Shown in pieces: positions 50,403-59,241 of a stretch of DNA of 64,000 bases. Made by a program: the position numbers and the translations under genes. The notes beneath the pieces are model-generated. The model did not search any database, was not told the DNA's origin, and worked only from the letters and a program-made list of their open reading frames with translations. The stretch comes from Bacteroidales bacterium. Lineage in GTDB: Bacteria > Bacteroidota > Bacteroidia > Bacteroidales > UBA932. How positions within the stretch are numbered: position 1 is the first letter of the stretch; every line of letters begins with the position of its first letter. The stretch is taken from NCBI GenBank assembly GCA_017549145.1, contig JAFYVM010000013.1:41831-105830 (forward strand), read 5' to 3'.

Positions 50403-52073
50403 ATGGAAGAGGTAAACAAGGAAGTTGTTGAGACCAAGAATCTCAACTTTTTGGAAGAAATTATCGAGGCAGATCTTGCCAGCGGAAAGCATGAATCTAT
50501 CATGACCCGTTTCCCGCCTGAGCCAAACGGCTACCTTCACATCGGACATGCGAAGAGTATCTGCATCAACTTCGGACTTGCTAAGAAATATGGCGGAAAG
50601 ACAAACCTCCGCTTTGACGATACAAACCCTGTAAAGGAGGATACCGAGTATGTTGACTCTATCAAGGAGGACATCAAGTGGCTTGGTTTCGAGTGGGAGA
50701 ACGAGCGTTATGCTTCTGACTACTTCGATCAGCTTTATGAGTGGGCTGAGGAGCTCATCAAGAAGGGCCTTGCTTATGTAGATGACCAGACTCAGGAGGA
50801 AATCCGTGCAGGTCGTGGTACAGTTCAGGTACCAGGTACAGAGAGCCCTTACCGTAACCGTAGCGTAGAGGAGAACCTCGAGCTATTCCGCGGAATGCGT
50901 GACGGTAAGTATGCTGAGGGAGAGAAGGTGCTTCGTGCAAAGATTGACATGGCGCATCCTAACATGCTCTTCCGCGACCCGCTCCTTTATCGTATCATCC
51001 ACGCTCATCATCACCGTACAGGCGACAAGTGGTGCATCTATCCGATGTATGACTACGCTCACGGACAGTCAGACAGTATTGAGAACATCACTCACTCAAT
51101 CTGTACTCTCGAGTTCGACGTTCATCGTCCTCTCTACGACTGGTTCATCGAGAAGCTTGGAATTTTCCCATCGCATCAGTACGAGTTCGCAAGACTTAAC
51201 CTTACATACACAGTTATGTCCAAGCGTAAGCTCCTCGAACTTGTCAAGAATAACTTTGTAAACGGCTGGGACGACCCTCGTATGCCGACTATCTGCGGTA
51301 TCCGTCGTCGTGGTTACACTCCTGAGTCAATACGTATGTTCGCAGAGAAGGTGGGTGTTGCAAAGCGTGAGCAGCTTATCGACCTCCAGCTTATGGAGTG
51401 GTGCGTTCGCCAGGACCTCAATGAGCGTGCTAACCGCTATATGGTAGTTCAGGATCCGGTTAAGCTTACTATCACTAACTGGGAACCAGGCAAGGTCGAG
51501 TGGTTCGATGCTCCTCTTAACCCTGCAGATCCAGAAGGACCATCACGTAAGGTTCCTTTCACTGGTGAGGTATACATCGATCGAAATGACTTTATGGAGG
51601 AGCCTCCTAAGAAGTACTTCCGTCTCAAGCCAGATGGAGAGGTTCGTCTTAAGTATACATACATCGTAAAGTGCCAGGAGGTTGTTAAGGATGCTGATGG
51701 CAACATCGTTGAGATCAAGTGTACTTACGATCCTACATCTAAGCCAGGTGGTGGCGAGTGGCGTTCAGTCAAGGGTACAATCCACTGGGTGTCAACTGAG
51801 CACGCTAAGGAGATTGAGCTCCGTCTTTACGACAAGCTCTTCACTGAGGCACAGATGGGACAGATTCCAGAGGGCGAGGACTACAAGAACTACCTCAATC
51901 CGGAGTCTCTCGTAGTAGCAAAGGGATATGCTGAGCCAGCCCTTCTCGAGGATGAGTCAGGAATCGCAGTTCAGTTTGAGCGCGTAGGTTACTTCTTCAA
52001 GGACTACGACAGCACACCTGATCACTTCGTATTCAATAAGACAACAGCTCTTAAGGACAGCTTCAAGTTCTAA
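50403..52073 (+). CDS. glnS: Glutamine--tRNA ligase
   Basis: Class I aminoacyl-tRNA synthetase charging tRNA(Gln). The 556-residue protein has the HIGH motif in PPEPNGYLHIGHAKSIC, the DDTNPVKED segment that distinguishes GlnRS/GluRS, and the KMSKS-like TVMSKRKLL. The C-terminal beta-barrel anticodon domain is present (YFRLKPDGEVRLKY, HWVSTEHAKEIELRL). Proteins of this type are GlnRS rather than non-discriminating GluRS because of the long beta-barrel domain. The start follows a short leader, and a strong terminator lies 17 bases after the stop, so it is monocistronic. Confidence 0.96.
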   Translation: MEEVNKEVVETKNLNFLEEIIEADLASGKHESIMTRFPPEPNGYLHIGHAKSICINFGLAKKYGGKTNLRFDDTNPVKEDTEYVDSIKEDIKWLGFEWENERYASDYFDQLYEWAEELIKKGLAYVDDQTQEEIRAGRGTVQVPGTESPYRNRSVEENLELFRGMRDGKYAEGEKVLRAKIDMAHPNMLFRDPLLYRIIHAHHHRTGDKWCIYPMYDYAHGQSDSIENITHSICTLEFDVHRPLYDWFIEKLGIFPSHQYEFARLNLTYTVMSKRKLLELVKNNFVNGWDDPRMPTICGIRRRGYTPESIRMFAEKVGVAKREQLIDLQLMEWCVRQDLNERANRYMVVQDPVKLTITNWEPGKVEWFDAPLNPADPEGPSRKVPFTGEVYIDRNDFMEEPPKKYFRLKPDGEVRLKYTYIVKCQEVVKDADGNIVEIKCTYDPTSKPGGGEWRSVKGTIHWVSTEHAKEIELRLYDKLFTEAQMGQIPEGEDYKNYLNPESLVVAKGYAEPALLEDESGIAVQFERVGYFFKDYDSTPDHFVFNKTTALKDSFKF

Positions 52074-52089
52074 GAGACCTGATACATAT

Positions 52090-52128
52090 AAAAGCCGATA
52101 AAGAAGAAATCTTTTATCGGCTTTTTTT
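52090..52128 (+). terminator. Intrinsic terminator after glnS
   Basis: Arms 52090-52102 (AAAAGCCGATAAA) and 52113-52125 with an A/G-rich loop, followed by a run of T. A canonical rho-independent terminator. Confidence 0.88.
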
Positions 52129-52166
52129 ATTTGGCACTCTTTGTGTCAAAATCTTGCATCCAAGTA

Positions 52167-52196
52167 TTGCATATATAAATTTAATTACTACCTTTG
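52167..52196 (+). promoter_or_regulatory. Promoter for ferritin
   Basis: TTG at 52167-52169 and TACCTTTG at 52189-52196 with 19 bases between. The leader would be about 55 bases. Confidence 0.65.
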
Positions 52197-52257
52197 TGAT
52201 GTAATTTAGAATAATTCAAAATAAGAAATAAGTTTTACGCCTTAAAATCAATAAGTT

Positions 52258-52776
52258 ATGTTAAGCTCTAATCTTTATAAAGCTATTAACGAGCAGATCA
52301 ATGCCGAGTTGTGGTCAGCTTACCTTTATCTTTCAATGTCTATGGATTGCCAAGCTAAAGGTTATAATGGTATTGCCAATTGGTTCTATGTTCAGTTCCA
52401 GGAAGAGCAGGCTCACGCACGTATCTTTATGAACTACCTGAATTCGCGTGATGCTAAGGTGGAGCTTCTTCCAATCGCAGAGGTAAGAACTTCGTGGGAT
52501 TCAGTTCTCGATATGTTCAAGCAGACTCTTGAGCATGAGAAGAAGGTTACAGGTCTTATCAATAACATCGCTGCGATTGCAAATGAGGACCGTGATTATG
52601 CTTCGATCAATCGTATCACTTGGTTCATTGATGAGCAGGTTGAGGAAGAGGAGTCAGCACGTGAAATGATTGCTGCTTTTGAGGCTGTTGAGGGTAATAA
52701 GTATGGAATGTACATGCTCGATAAGGAACTTGCTACCCGTACTTACGTTGCTCCTTCACCACTTGCAGCTGAGTAA
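52258..52776 (+). CDS. ftnA: Bacterial ferritin
   Basis: Iron-storage protein forming 24-subunit cages with ferroxidase activity. The 172-residue four-helix bundle shows the family start LSSNLYKAINEQINAELWSA, the metal ligand cluster with Glu in NWFYVQFQEEQAHARIF, and NRITWFIDEQVEEEESAREM near residues 122-141. Haem-binding Met of bacterioferritin is not seen. Long leader and its own promoter suggest regulation. The flavodiiron protein gene follows after about 200 bases, so oxygen and iron stress defence genes are adjacent. Confidence 0.95.
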   Translation: MLSSNLYKAINEQINAELWSAYLYLSMSMDCQAKGYNGIANWFYVQFQEEQAHARIFMNYLNSRDAKVELLPIAEVRTSWDSVLDMFKQTLEHEKKVTGLINNIAAIANEDRDYASINRITWFIDEQVEEEESAREMIAAFEAVEGNKYGMYMLDKELATRTYVAPSPLAAE

Positions 52777-52831
52777 CATTTCGTGAGCTCAATCTGTAAA
52801 ATGTAATGAGTTGTCTCACAATAACTTACGT

Positions 52832-52865
52832 AAAGTGCGTGCTCCCCGTTGGCGGCACGCACTTT
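52832..52865 (+). terminator. Stem-loop after ferritin
   Basis: Perfect arms AAAGTGCGTGC (52832-52842) and GCACGCACTTT (52855-52865) with a 12-base loop. Only a short T-run follows, so the terminator call is moderate. Confidence 0.6.
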
Positions 52866-52942
52866 GTGTAATGCGTTGAGCCTGAGAGGTTTGCATTCTG
52901 AGCTTCTGCCTCATTAGGATGTTTTGCTCACCACTTTTTTAT

Positions 52943-52950
52943 TATCTTTG
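52943..52950 (+). promoter_or_regulatory. -7 element for the flavodiiron protein gene
   Basis: TATCTTTG 23 bases before the ATG at 52974; no well-placed -33 element. Confidence 0.5.
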
Positions 52951-52973
52951 TTTTTGTTGATCTTTATAAAATT

Positions 52974-54152
52974 ATGATGCAGAAAATTAGTAAAAGAATT
53001 TACTCGGTAGGAGTAAATGATCACGATAAAGTCCTCTTTGAGGGTCTTTGGCCTTTACCTTATGGTGTGAGCTACAATTCTTATCTCGTGGTGGATGAGA
53101 AGGTGGCGTTGATAGATACTGTGGAGGCCGGTTTTGAGGAGGAATTTTTAGAGAACATCAGCCAGGCTATCGGTGATAGGGCTATTGACTACCTCGTGGT
53201 CAATCACATGGAGCCGGACCATTCTTCGCTTGTGGGATATATGCTTGAGAGATATCCCAAGCTTAAGATTGTGGCTAATGCCAAGACAGTTCCGATGTTG
53301 CAGGGATATTATGGTACTCCGCTCGAGAAGATCTTAGTTATGAAAGAAGGGGAGTCTGTAAGCCTTGGACATTCGACACTGAGTTTCTATATGATTCCGA
53401 TGGTACATTGGCCAGAGACCATGGTGACATGGCTGGCAGAGGAACAGACAGTATTCTCGGGTGATGCATTCGGAACATTCGGAGTTGTCGGTGAGGATAT
53501 CGTGGATTCTACCATGACCTTCGAACTCTACCGTGATGAGATGATCCGCTACTATTCTAATATTGTAGGAAAATATGGAACTCCGGTGCAGTCAGCGCTG
53601 AATAAGCTGGCTGGACTTCCTGTTGCACGAATCTGTAGCACCCACGGACCAGTATGGGAGAACAATGTTAATGATGTCGTGCGTCTATATGATAAGCTCA
53701 GCAAGTACGAGGTTGAAAGGGGAGTCTGCATCGTTTACGGGTCAATGTACGGCAATACAGCAGCTGCTGCAGACGCCTTAGCTATCGAGCTGGAGTCGCG
53801 CGGCATTCCGTGCGCAGTTCATGACCTGGCTGGCAATAATGCAGGTGAACTTGGCATTTCAGGTGCTTTGAGGGATGCCTTTAAGTACGATACTCTAATT
53901 GTCGGCTCACCTACATATAATAATGGTATATTCCCACCAGTGGAGACCTTCATGCGAGCTCTTAAATCTCGTCTTATCAAGGACCGCAGATTTTACGCTT
54001 TCGGATCATACACTTGGGCAGGCTCCAGCGTAAATCAGCTCAATGCCCTGGCACAGGAAATGAACTTCGAACTCCTAGGTCCCGGCACCTCTTTTGCCCA
54101 AGCCTACTCCCGCGACAAGTTCAACGTCGCCGCAATAGTTGATTTGGTGTAG
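52974..54152 (+). CDS. Flavodiiron protein (FprA family)
   Basis: Reduces oxygen to water, or nitric oxide to nitrous oxide, using electrons from rubredoxin or ferredoxin; a defence protein of anaerobes. The 392-residue protein has the metallo-beta-lactamase-like diiron domain with H78-x-E80-x-D82-H83 (HMEPDH), further ligands in MVHWPETM, FSGDAFG and CSTHGPVW, and a C-terminal flavodoxin domain with the FMN loop YGSMYGNTAA. No rubredoxin domain is fused, so an external donor is needed. It stands next to ferritin with its own -7 element and ends in a long two-way terminator. Confidence 0.95.
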   Translation: MMQKISKRIYSVGVNDHDKVLFEGLWPLPYGVSYNSYLVVDEKVALIDTVEAGFEEEFLENISQAIGDRAIDYLVVNHMEPDHSSLVGYMLERYPKLKIVANAKTVPMLQGYYGTPLEKILVMKEGESVSLGHSTLSFYMIPMVHWPETMVTWLAEEQTVFSGDAFGTFGVVGEDIVDSTMTFELYRDEMIRYYSNIVGKYGTPVQSALNKLAGLPVARICSTHGPVWENNVNDVVRLYDKLSKYEVERGVCIVYGSMYGNTAAAADALAIELESRGIPCAVHDLAGNNAGELGISGALRDAFKYDTLIVGSPTYNNGIFPPVETFMRALKSRLIKDRRFYAFGSYTWAGSSVNQLNALAQEMNFELLGPGTSFAQAYSRDKFNVAAIVDLV

Positions 54153-54187
54153 CACCTTCCGGGCTGTCCGTAAAGAGGTCGTACAAC

Positions 54188-54268
54188 AAAAATCCCCTAC
54201 CTTATAAGCGCCCATTTTGCCGGATAGGCTCGCGAAGCGATCTGGGCGAGTTGAGGTAGGGGATTTTT
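54188..54268. terminator. Long bidirectional stem-loop between convergent genes
   Basis: Outer arms AAAAATCCCCTACC (54188-54201) and GGTAGGGGATTTTT (54255-54268) are perfect, and inner CGCCCA/TGGGCG arms (54209-54214 and 54242-54247) could extend the structure. T-runs flank it on both strands, so it may terminate the flavodiiron gene and the S46 peptidase gene. Confidence 0.8.
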
Positions 54269-54283
54269 GCGATGTCGCTATTG

Positions 54284-56365
54284 CTACTCTACAAAAGTCA
54301 TTTCATCAAAGAGGTAAGCAGCTCCACCAATTTTCTCGATGGTGAAGAGTACATATCGGATGTCGAGGCTGATGTTGCGGCAGAAGTCCAGGTCGAAGTC
54401 TATGTCACTCATTGTGCCTTCCCAAACTCTATCGAAATTGATTCCGATAAGGTTACCCTCTGCGTTGATCACTGGGCTACCTGAGTTACCTCCTGTAGTG
54501 TGGTTAGTCGCGATGAAACATACTGGAACTTCGCCTCTCTCGTCAACCCATCTTCCGAAATCCTTGTTGTGGTAGATGTCTCTGAGTTTCTGAGGAATGT
54601 TATAGTCAAAAATCTCTGGGTTATCCTTCTCGATGATTCCCTTGAGGGTCGATGACGGATGGTAGTATGCACCGTCGTAAGGAGAGTAACCCTTGATGTG
54701 ACCATATGAAACTCGGAGTGTCAGGTTTGCATCAGGGTAGTATACTGTGCGATCTGGTGCAAAGTCCATCTGACCACGCATGTAAGTTCTATAAAGAAGC
54801 TGAAGGTCGCGGTTCAGGGCTCTAGCCTTATTAAGGTGTGGCAGTGCCCAGTTCTGCATCTCAATGTAATATATGCTGGCTGGGTCGTGTATAAGAACGT
54901 CGTGATAATTCTCACCAAGACTCTCCATCTTAGCCTCATCTGCAAATACGCTATTTGCAAACAGACTGTCTGCCCATGTCTCAACCTTGCCGTATTTCTG
55001 CATCTGCTCTTTGTAGAACGCTGGCTGATGGTCATCAGGAATCATATTGCCGAACTCCTTCATCAATGCCACAAAACACTCCTTGTCAATAGGCATATAA
55101 TAGTCCTTGAAGAATGACTTGCTGATGTTCTTGACAGATTCAAGGCTATGTCCTGAAACCTGTCTTGCAAGACGTGAGATCTCTATAGTCTGTGCTGTCT
55201 CAGAGAAGATATCCACGATGAAGTGATGTGTCTCAAGTTCTTTGTAGATACTGTCAATGTGCTCTACTATGCCCTCATACTCTGTGCCCTTTGCCCATTC
55301 GATGAATCTTTTCTCGTAGTCTTGGTTGGTCTGCACTGTCTTCATCTTCTTGATTCCGCCAGCTTCTCCCTGCCACTTCTTCCATGCATTTGCTACGATG
55401 GCTTTCTTTGTCGAATACTGGATACGCACAGCCTGGCTCTTGCTCATGTGCTTGTTCATGATGTCAAGACGAAGTGTTCTGAGAGCCACCTTGCATGGGT
55501 CTGAAATTTCAGAAATGTAACGTACTCCCTCAGAGTGGATGTACTCCTGGGTGTAGCCAGGGAAACCGTAAATGAAAGTGAAGTCACCTTCCTTTATACC
55601 ACCTGTGCTGATTTTGAAGTATTTCTTTGGCTGATATGGAACGTTGTCTTTAGAATATTCTGCAGGATTGTTGTCCTTGTCTGCATAGATACGGAAAAGG
55701 CTGAAGTCTCCGGTGTGACGTGGCCACATCCAGTTATCAGTTTCGCCGCCGAACTTACCGATTGATGTTGGAGGGGCGCCTACGAAACGCACATCCTTGA
55801 ACTCGCGATATACGAAAAGGAAATACTGATTACCATAATATAGTGCCTCCACTGTCGCTCTAAGGCCCTTGCCTGCTGATGTGGCAATATCAATCAAGTT
55901 AGTTGAATTGTGACGGATAAGCTCGATTCTCTGCTCTTCAGTCATGTCAGGGGTGTAACCCCTCAATACTATTGAAGTCACATCTTCCATTCTCTCGAGG
56001 AAACTGACTGATAGACCTGGGTTAGGAAGTTCCTCTTCGCGTTTCATTGCCCAGAAACCATCTTTCAGGTAGTCGTGCTCAACGCTACTGTGTTTCTGAA
56101 TCTGCGCATATCCGCAATGGTAGTTGGTAAGAATAAGACCTTCTCCAGAGAGCAACTCTGCTGAGCAGCCTCTGCCGAACATCATGACTGCATCTTTGAG
56201 TGATGCCTGATTGATGCTGTAAATATCTTCTGCGCTAAGCTTAAAGCCCTTTGCCTGCATATCTGCGATTCTCTCGTGGATAAGCGACGGAAGCCACATT
56301 CCTTCGTCAGCACGGGCACTGATTCCTGCCAGACAGGCAATGATTACTACTAATAATTTCTTCAT
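54284..56365 (-). CDS. dpp11: S46 dipeptidyl peptidase, DPP11-type (Asp/Glu specific)
   Basis: Exported serine dipeptidyl peptidase of the DPP7/DPP11 family, chymotrypsin-like, which frees N-terminal dipeptides in the periplasm. The 693-residue protein has a signal peptide (1-19), catalytic His83 (LTNYHCGY), Asp in the TDNWMWPRHTGDFS block and Ser628 (GGNSGSP). Specificity: the residue 18 after the catalytic Ser decides DPP7 (Gly) or DPP11 (Arg) in Porphyromonas enzymes. Here it is Arg646 (GINFDRVWEG), which favours DPP11 and cleavage after Asp/Glu. With DPP IV in the same window it suggests peptide-based nutrition. Confidence 0.9.
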   Translation of the reverse strand: MKKLLVVIIACLAGISARADEGMWLPSLIHERIADMQAKGFKLSAEDIYSINQASLKDAVMMFGRGCSAELLSGEGLILTNYHCGYAQIQKHSSVEHDYLKDGFWAMKREEELPNPGLSVSFLERMEDVTSIVLRGYTPDMTEEQRIELIRHNSTNLIDIATSAGKGLRATVEALYYGNQYFLFVYREFKDVRFVGAPPTSIGKFGGETDNWMWPRHTGDFSLFRIYADKDNNPAEYSKDNVPYQPKKYFKISTGGIKEGDFTFIYGFPGYTQEYIHSEGVRYISEISDPCKVALRTLRLDIMNKHMSKSQAVRIQYSTKKAIVANAWKKWQGEAGGIKKMKTVQTNQDYEKRFIEWAKGTEYEGIVEHIDSIYKELETHHFIVDIFSETAQTIEISRLARQVSGHSLESVKNISKSFFKDYYMPIDKECFVALMKEFGNMIPDDHQPAFYKEQMQKYGKVETWADSLFANSVFADEAKMESLGENYHDVLIHDPASIYYIEMQNWALPHLNKARALNRDLQLLYRTYMRGQMDFAPDRTVYYPDANLTLRVSYGHIKGYSPYDGAYYHPSSTLKGIIEKDNPEIFDYNIPQKLRDIYHNKDFGRWVDERGEVPVCFIATNHTTGGNSGSPVINAEGNLIGINFDRVWEGTMSDIDFDLDFCRNISLDIRYVLFTIEKIGGAAYLFDEMTFVE

Positions 56366-56395
56366 TATATTTATACTATACTACTTTTCAATTTA

Positions 56396-56461
56396 GATCC
56401 TTCGCTTCGCTCAGGATGACAAGGTGGAGCTCAGGATGACAAGGTGGAGCTCAGGATGACA
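56396..56461 (+). repeat. Hairpin element with two 20-base tandem units, intergenic
   Basis: Head copy 56396-56421, then AGGTGGAGCTCAGGATGACA at 56422-56441 and again at 56442-56461. The unit is 20 bases here, outside any gene, whereas intragenic units are 18 or 21. The last unit abuts the stop codon of the next minus-strand gene. Confidence 0.85.
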
Positions 56462-57001
56462 CTAGAAGATGATGCTGAAACTGAAGATTTCCTTTTCGCA
56501 GAATTCTCCTCTTAATGCAACTGTTCCATCTTCTTTGTTGGCTAACTTCTGTTGCTCTTTCAGCTCAACTGCTACGAAGTCGCCGATTCTGAGTGAGGTC
56601 AGCTGGGATGTGTTGCAGATGGCCTCTTCGAGGAGATCCTTAGCTCCGCTCAGGATGACAGAGGAGTACTGATTGATAGGGGAGACGTTGACCACGAACT
56701 TCTTCTCATCCTCAAATACCACTGGTTGAAACAAAGGATGCGGCAAAATGCTACTCTTGTCAACTACTGTAGAATTACCACAGTACATCAGCATTCCGCA
56801 ACCGATACCATCATAGTATCTCTCTACGAACTTCTTTCCAACGCATTTTCCGGCCTTGCTGATACGTGCAAAAACCACTGGCGTCCAATATATCTCATTA
56901 ACGCACTCGGGAGAGTAGAAATCTTTATTTTCTCTCTCCCAAGTCGTATCAGGGCGGCAGTAACAAAGGTCACTGCCGTATGGTTTGACGATAATATTCA
57001 T
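56462..57001 (-). CDS. Protein of unknown function (179 residues)
   Basis: A cytoplasmic protein I do not recognise. The N-terminal half has conserved-looking blocks (IIVKPYGSDLCYCRPDTTWE, EIYWTPVVFARISKAGKCVG, RYYDGIGCGMLMYC), and the region from about residue 132 (LRIGDFVAVELKEQQKL) resembles the end of fumarylacetoacetate-hydrolase-type proteins, but the fit is weak. One dispersed hairpin element is read in frame as VILSGAKDLLEE at about residues 115-126. It is the third gene of the dnaN-exonuclease group, 15 bases after the exonuclease gene, and may be expressed with it. Confidence 0.68.
   Translation of the reverse strand: MNIIVKPYGSDLCYCRPDTTWERENKDFYSPECVNEIYWTPVVFARISKAGKCVGKKFVERYYDGIGCGMLMYCGNSTVVDKSSILPHPLFQPVVFEDEKKFVVNVSPINQYSSVILSGAKDLLEEAICNTSQLTSLRIGDFVAVELKEQQKLANKEDGTVALRGEFCEKEIFSFSIIF
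56635..56660 (+). repeat. Dispersed hairpin element inside the 179-residue gene
   Basis: Diverged forward copy (GATCCTTAGCTCCGCTCAGG...), read on the minus strand as VILSGAKDL. The outer stem ATCCT/AGGAT is intact. Confidence 0.75.
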
Positions 57002-57016
57002 CTATAAATCTACTTC

Positions 57017-57949
57017 TTAAAATAGCGAACCCTGTCCGCCGAACTTGCTGCTCAATCTGCTGAATGCATCTCCCATTTCCTCATCTGTCAGAGGTCTGGT
57101 CTGAGCTTCTTTACGCTGCTGGTATGCAGCTCTCTTTTCCTGGTCAAACTGTTCCTTCAAGAGTGCAAACTGACGCTTGGTGTCCAATGTGAAGTCACCA
57201 TTGCTGATCCATGCGAAGTAAGAAGGCTCGCTGAAGTAAACCTCACGAGCTGTCTTACCCTTGTGCTTACCAAAGCTGATGGTTGGCTCATCCTTATCAT
57301 TAAGAACGAGACGGCCAGCATAGTCCACAGTTCTCTGCTTTGTAGAGAAACGTGCAAGCTTGGTCATGTTGTTATCAATGCGTGGATCTCCATTATATCT
57401 GTCAAGCTGTCCTTTCAATACCTCGTATGTTGCCAAGGTGTCAGCTTCCGCAGCATGAGCATTCTCAAGGTCTTTTCCGCAGTAGAACATATACGCCGCC
57501 TTAAGAGTACGAGGCTCCATCATATGGAAGATGTTCTGAACATCCACCATCTGCATCTTGTGCAGATCGATCTCAGGCTTCTTGTCAGTATACATTCTGA
57601 CGCGCTCGAACTCCTCTGCAAGAAGAGGAAGGTCGAATTTGGCGGAGTTGAACCCTGCAAGGTCGCTGCCTGCAAGCCACTCTACGAGTTCGTCAACGAT
57701 CAAGTAAAAGGTCGGCTTATCAGCAAGGTCCTCTGCTGAGATTCCGTGTACAGCCTGAGCTGAAGGGTTGATTTCCTTCTGGCAGTTGCCTGCGTAGTCC
57801 CATGGCTTCACTCTCCATGTCTTCACGCGCTGTTCTCCGCCTGGGAATATCTTGACAAAGCAGAGCTCAATGATCGAGTCTGATGCGATATTGAGCCCTG
57901 TACTTTCTATGTCAAAAAACAATAATGGTCTTTCGAGATTCAGTTCCAT
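57017..57949 (-). CDS. DnaQ-like 3'-5' exonuclease
   Basis: A 310-residue DEDD-family exonuclease like the proofreading epsilon subunit of DNA polymerase III. D13 and E15 form the first motif (FFDIESTGL), later motif II is GFNSAKFDLPLLAEEF and motif III contains NAHAAEADTLATYE, with HAAEAD giving the DEDDh His. A C-terminal segment (SFGKHKGKTAREVYFSEPSYFAW) adds a small extra domain. It starts two bases after dnaN's end on the same strand, so proofreading and sliding clamp are co-expressed. Whether it is the true epsilon or an accessory exonuclease is undecided. Confidence 0.88.
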   Translation of the reverse strand: MELNLERPLLFFDIESTGLNIASDSIIELCFVKIFPGGEQRVKTWRVKPWDYAGNCQKEINPSAQAVHGISAEDLADKPTFYLIVDELVEWLAGSDLAGFNSAKFDLPLLAEEFERVRMYTDKKPEIDLHKMQMVDVQNIFHMMEPRTLKAAYMFYCGKDLENAHAAEADTLATYEVLKGQLDRYNGDPRIDNNMTKLARFSTKQRTVDYAGRLVLNDKDEPTISFGKHKGKTAREVYFSEPSYFAWISNGDFTLDTKRQFALLKEQFDQEKRAAYQQRKEAQTRPLTDEEMGDAFSRLSSKFGGQGSLF

Positions 57950-57951
57950 AA

Positions 57952-59073
57952 TTACGAAATCATAATAGGCATGATGATGCCGCAGATCTTCTCGCTATCC
58001 TCCTCCTCTTCTGCAGGAAGAATAAGGGCTGCTCTCTTGCTGTCGAGGAACTTCATTACAATCTCACCGCAGTTCATGTTTGAGAGGATCTCAATGATGT
58101 ACGGAGACTTGAAACCGATTGTAAGAGGCTCACCATCGTACTGACACATTACCTTCTCGTATGCTGCGATTGAGAAACCGAGGTCCTGAGCAGAAATCTC
58201 AAGGCTACCGCTCTGGAGGTCAAACTTGATATGGTTAGAAGCCTTGTTCGCGCAGACAGACACACGGCGAACAGTGTTGAGAAGCTGTACGCGGTTGATC
58301 TTAAGAACGTTAGAGTTGTTCTGTGGGATTACGTCTCTGTACTTAGGGTATTTTCCTACAACAAGTCGGCAGATAACGATAGTCTGACCGAATGTGAATG
58401 TTGCATTCTTTGAATCAAATGCTACCTCAACCTCTTCTGCATCCTTGCCGATGATTGCCTTAAGGATGGCAGCTGGTTTCTTGTGGAGGATGAATGATGC
58501 CTTCTCCGCAGCCTGTACATCTGCAGTTGTGTAGCAGATAAGCTTGTGTGAGTCTGAAGCTACGAGAGTTGTCGAAGCCTGGTCGATATCGAAATAGATA
58601 CCGTTCATTGCAGGGCGGATCTCGTCGTCAGCTGTTGCATAGATAGTGCTTGAAATTCCTTCAAGAAGGCTCTGTGCAGGGAACTTGATAGTTACCGCAG
58701 TCTCATCACAGCCTGTGATTTCAGGATAGTCTTCAGCAGGGAAGTATGGGAGAGTAGATTCTCCGCTTGCCCAGCTGCATACGAATGAACTGTCGTTTGT
58801 TGTGTTGATTGTCAGCGGCTGGTCAGGAAGCTCCTTGAGGAGGTCCATCATGTGCTTTGCTGGAACCGCAATTCTTCCTTCTTCAGCTGTTTCCTCTACC
58901 TCGATCTTGGTTTTAAGTGTCAACTCAGTGTCAGATGCTGTAATCTCCAATGTCTTTCCCTTAAGATCGAACAAGAAGTTCTCAAGGATAGGGAGTGGCG
59001 ATTTTGCTGGAATGGCTTTTGATACTGCCATTACTCCTCTGAGCAGTTCTGAACTTGAAATGATTAGTTTCAT
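57952..59073 (-). CDS. dnaN: DNA polymerase III beta sliding clamp
   Basis: The ring-shaped processivity factor of DNA polymerase III. The 373-residue protein has three similar clamp domains. It begins MKLIISSSELLRGVMAVSKA, has VPAKHMMDLLKELPD in domain I, GIYFDI in domain II, and ends PAEEEEDSEKICGIIMPIMI, near the usual MPMR motif; here the terminal residues are PIMIS. It leads the group with the exonuclease and the 179-residue gene. A -7 element lies 43 bases upstream of the ATG. Confidence 0.95.
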   Translation of the reverse strand: MKLIISSSELLRGVMAVSKAIPAKSPLPILENFLFDLKGKTLEITASDTELTLKTKIEVEETAEEGRIAVPAKHMMDLLKELPDQPLTINTTNDSSFVCSWASGESTLPYFPAEDYPEITGCDETAVTIKFPAQSLLEGISSTIYATADDEIRPAMNGIYFDIDQASTTLVASDSHKLICYTTADVQAAEKASFILHKKPAAILKAIIGKDAEEVEVAFDSKNATFTFGQTIVICRLVVGKYPKYRDVIPQNNSNVLKINRVQLLNTVRRVSVCANKASNHIKFDLQSGSLEISAQDLGFSIAAYEKVMCQYDGEPLTIGFKSPYIIEILSNMNCGEIVMKFLDSKRAALILPAEEEEDSEKICGIIMPIMIS

Positions 59074-59115
59074 ACTATCGTGATTTTAAATTTTAATAGC
59101 GTTTCATTAAGTCTA

Positions 59116-59123
59116 CAAATATA
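59116..59123 (-). promoter_or_regulatory. -7 element for dnaN
   Basis: CAAATATA on the + strand reads TATATTTG on the minus strand, 43 bases before the dnaN ATG. No clear -33. Confidence 0.5.
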
Positions 59124-59241
59124 AGAAAAAAATCGATAAGTGGCATATTTTTTGAAAATTTGCAGACCGGTTTTGTTCGGCGGGTTGTTTACTCGCAAAA
59201 AATGTACTCAATAGATTGAAAATTTATAATTTTAAGAGAAT

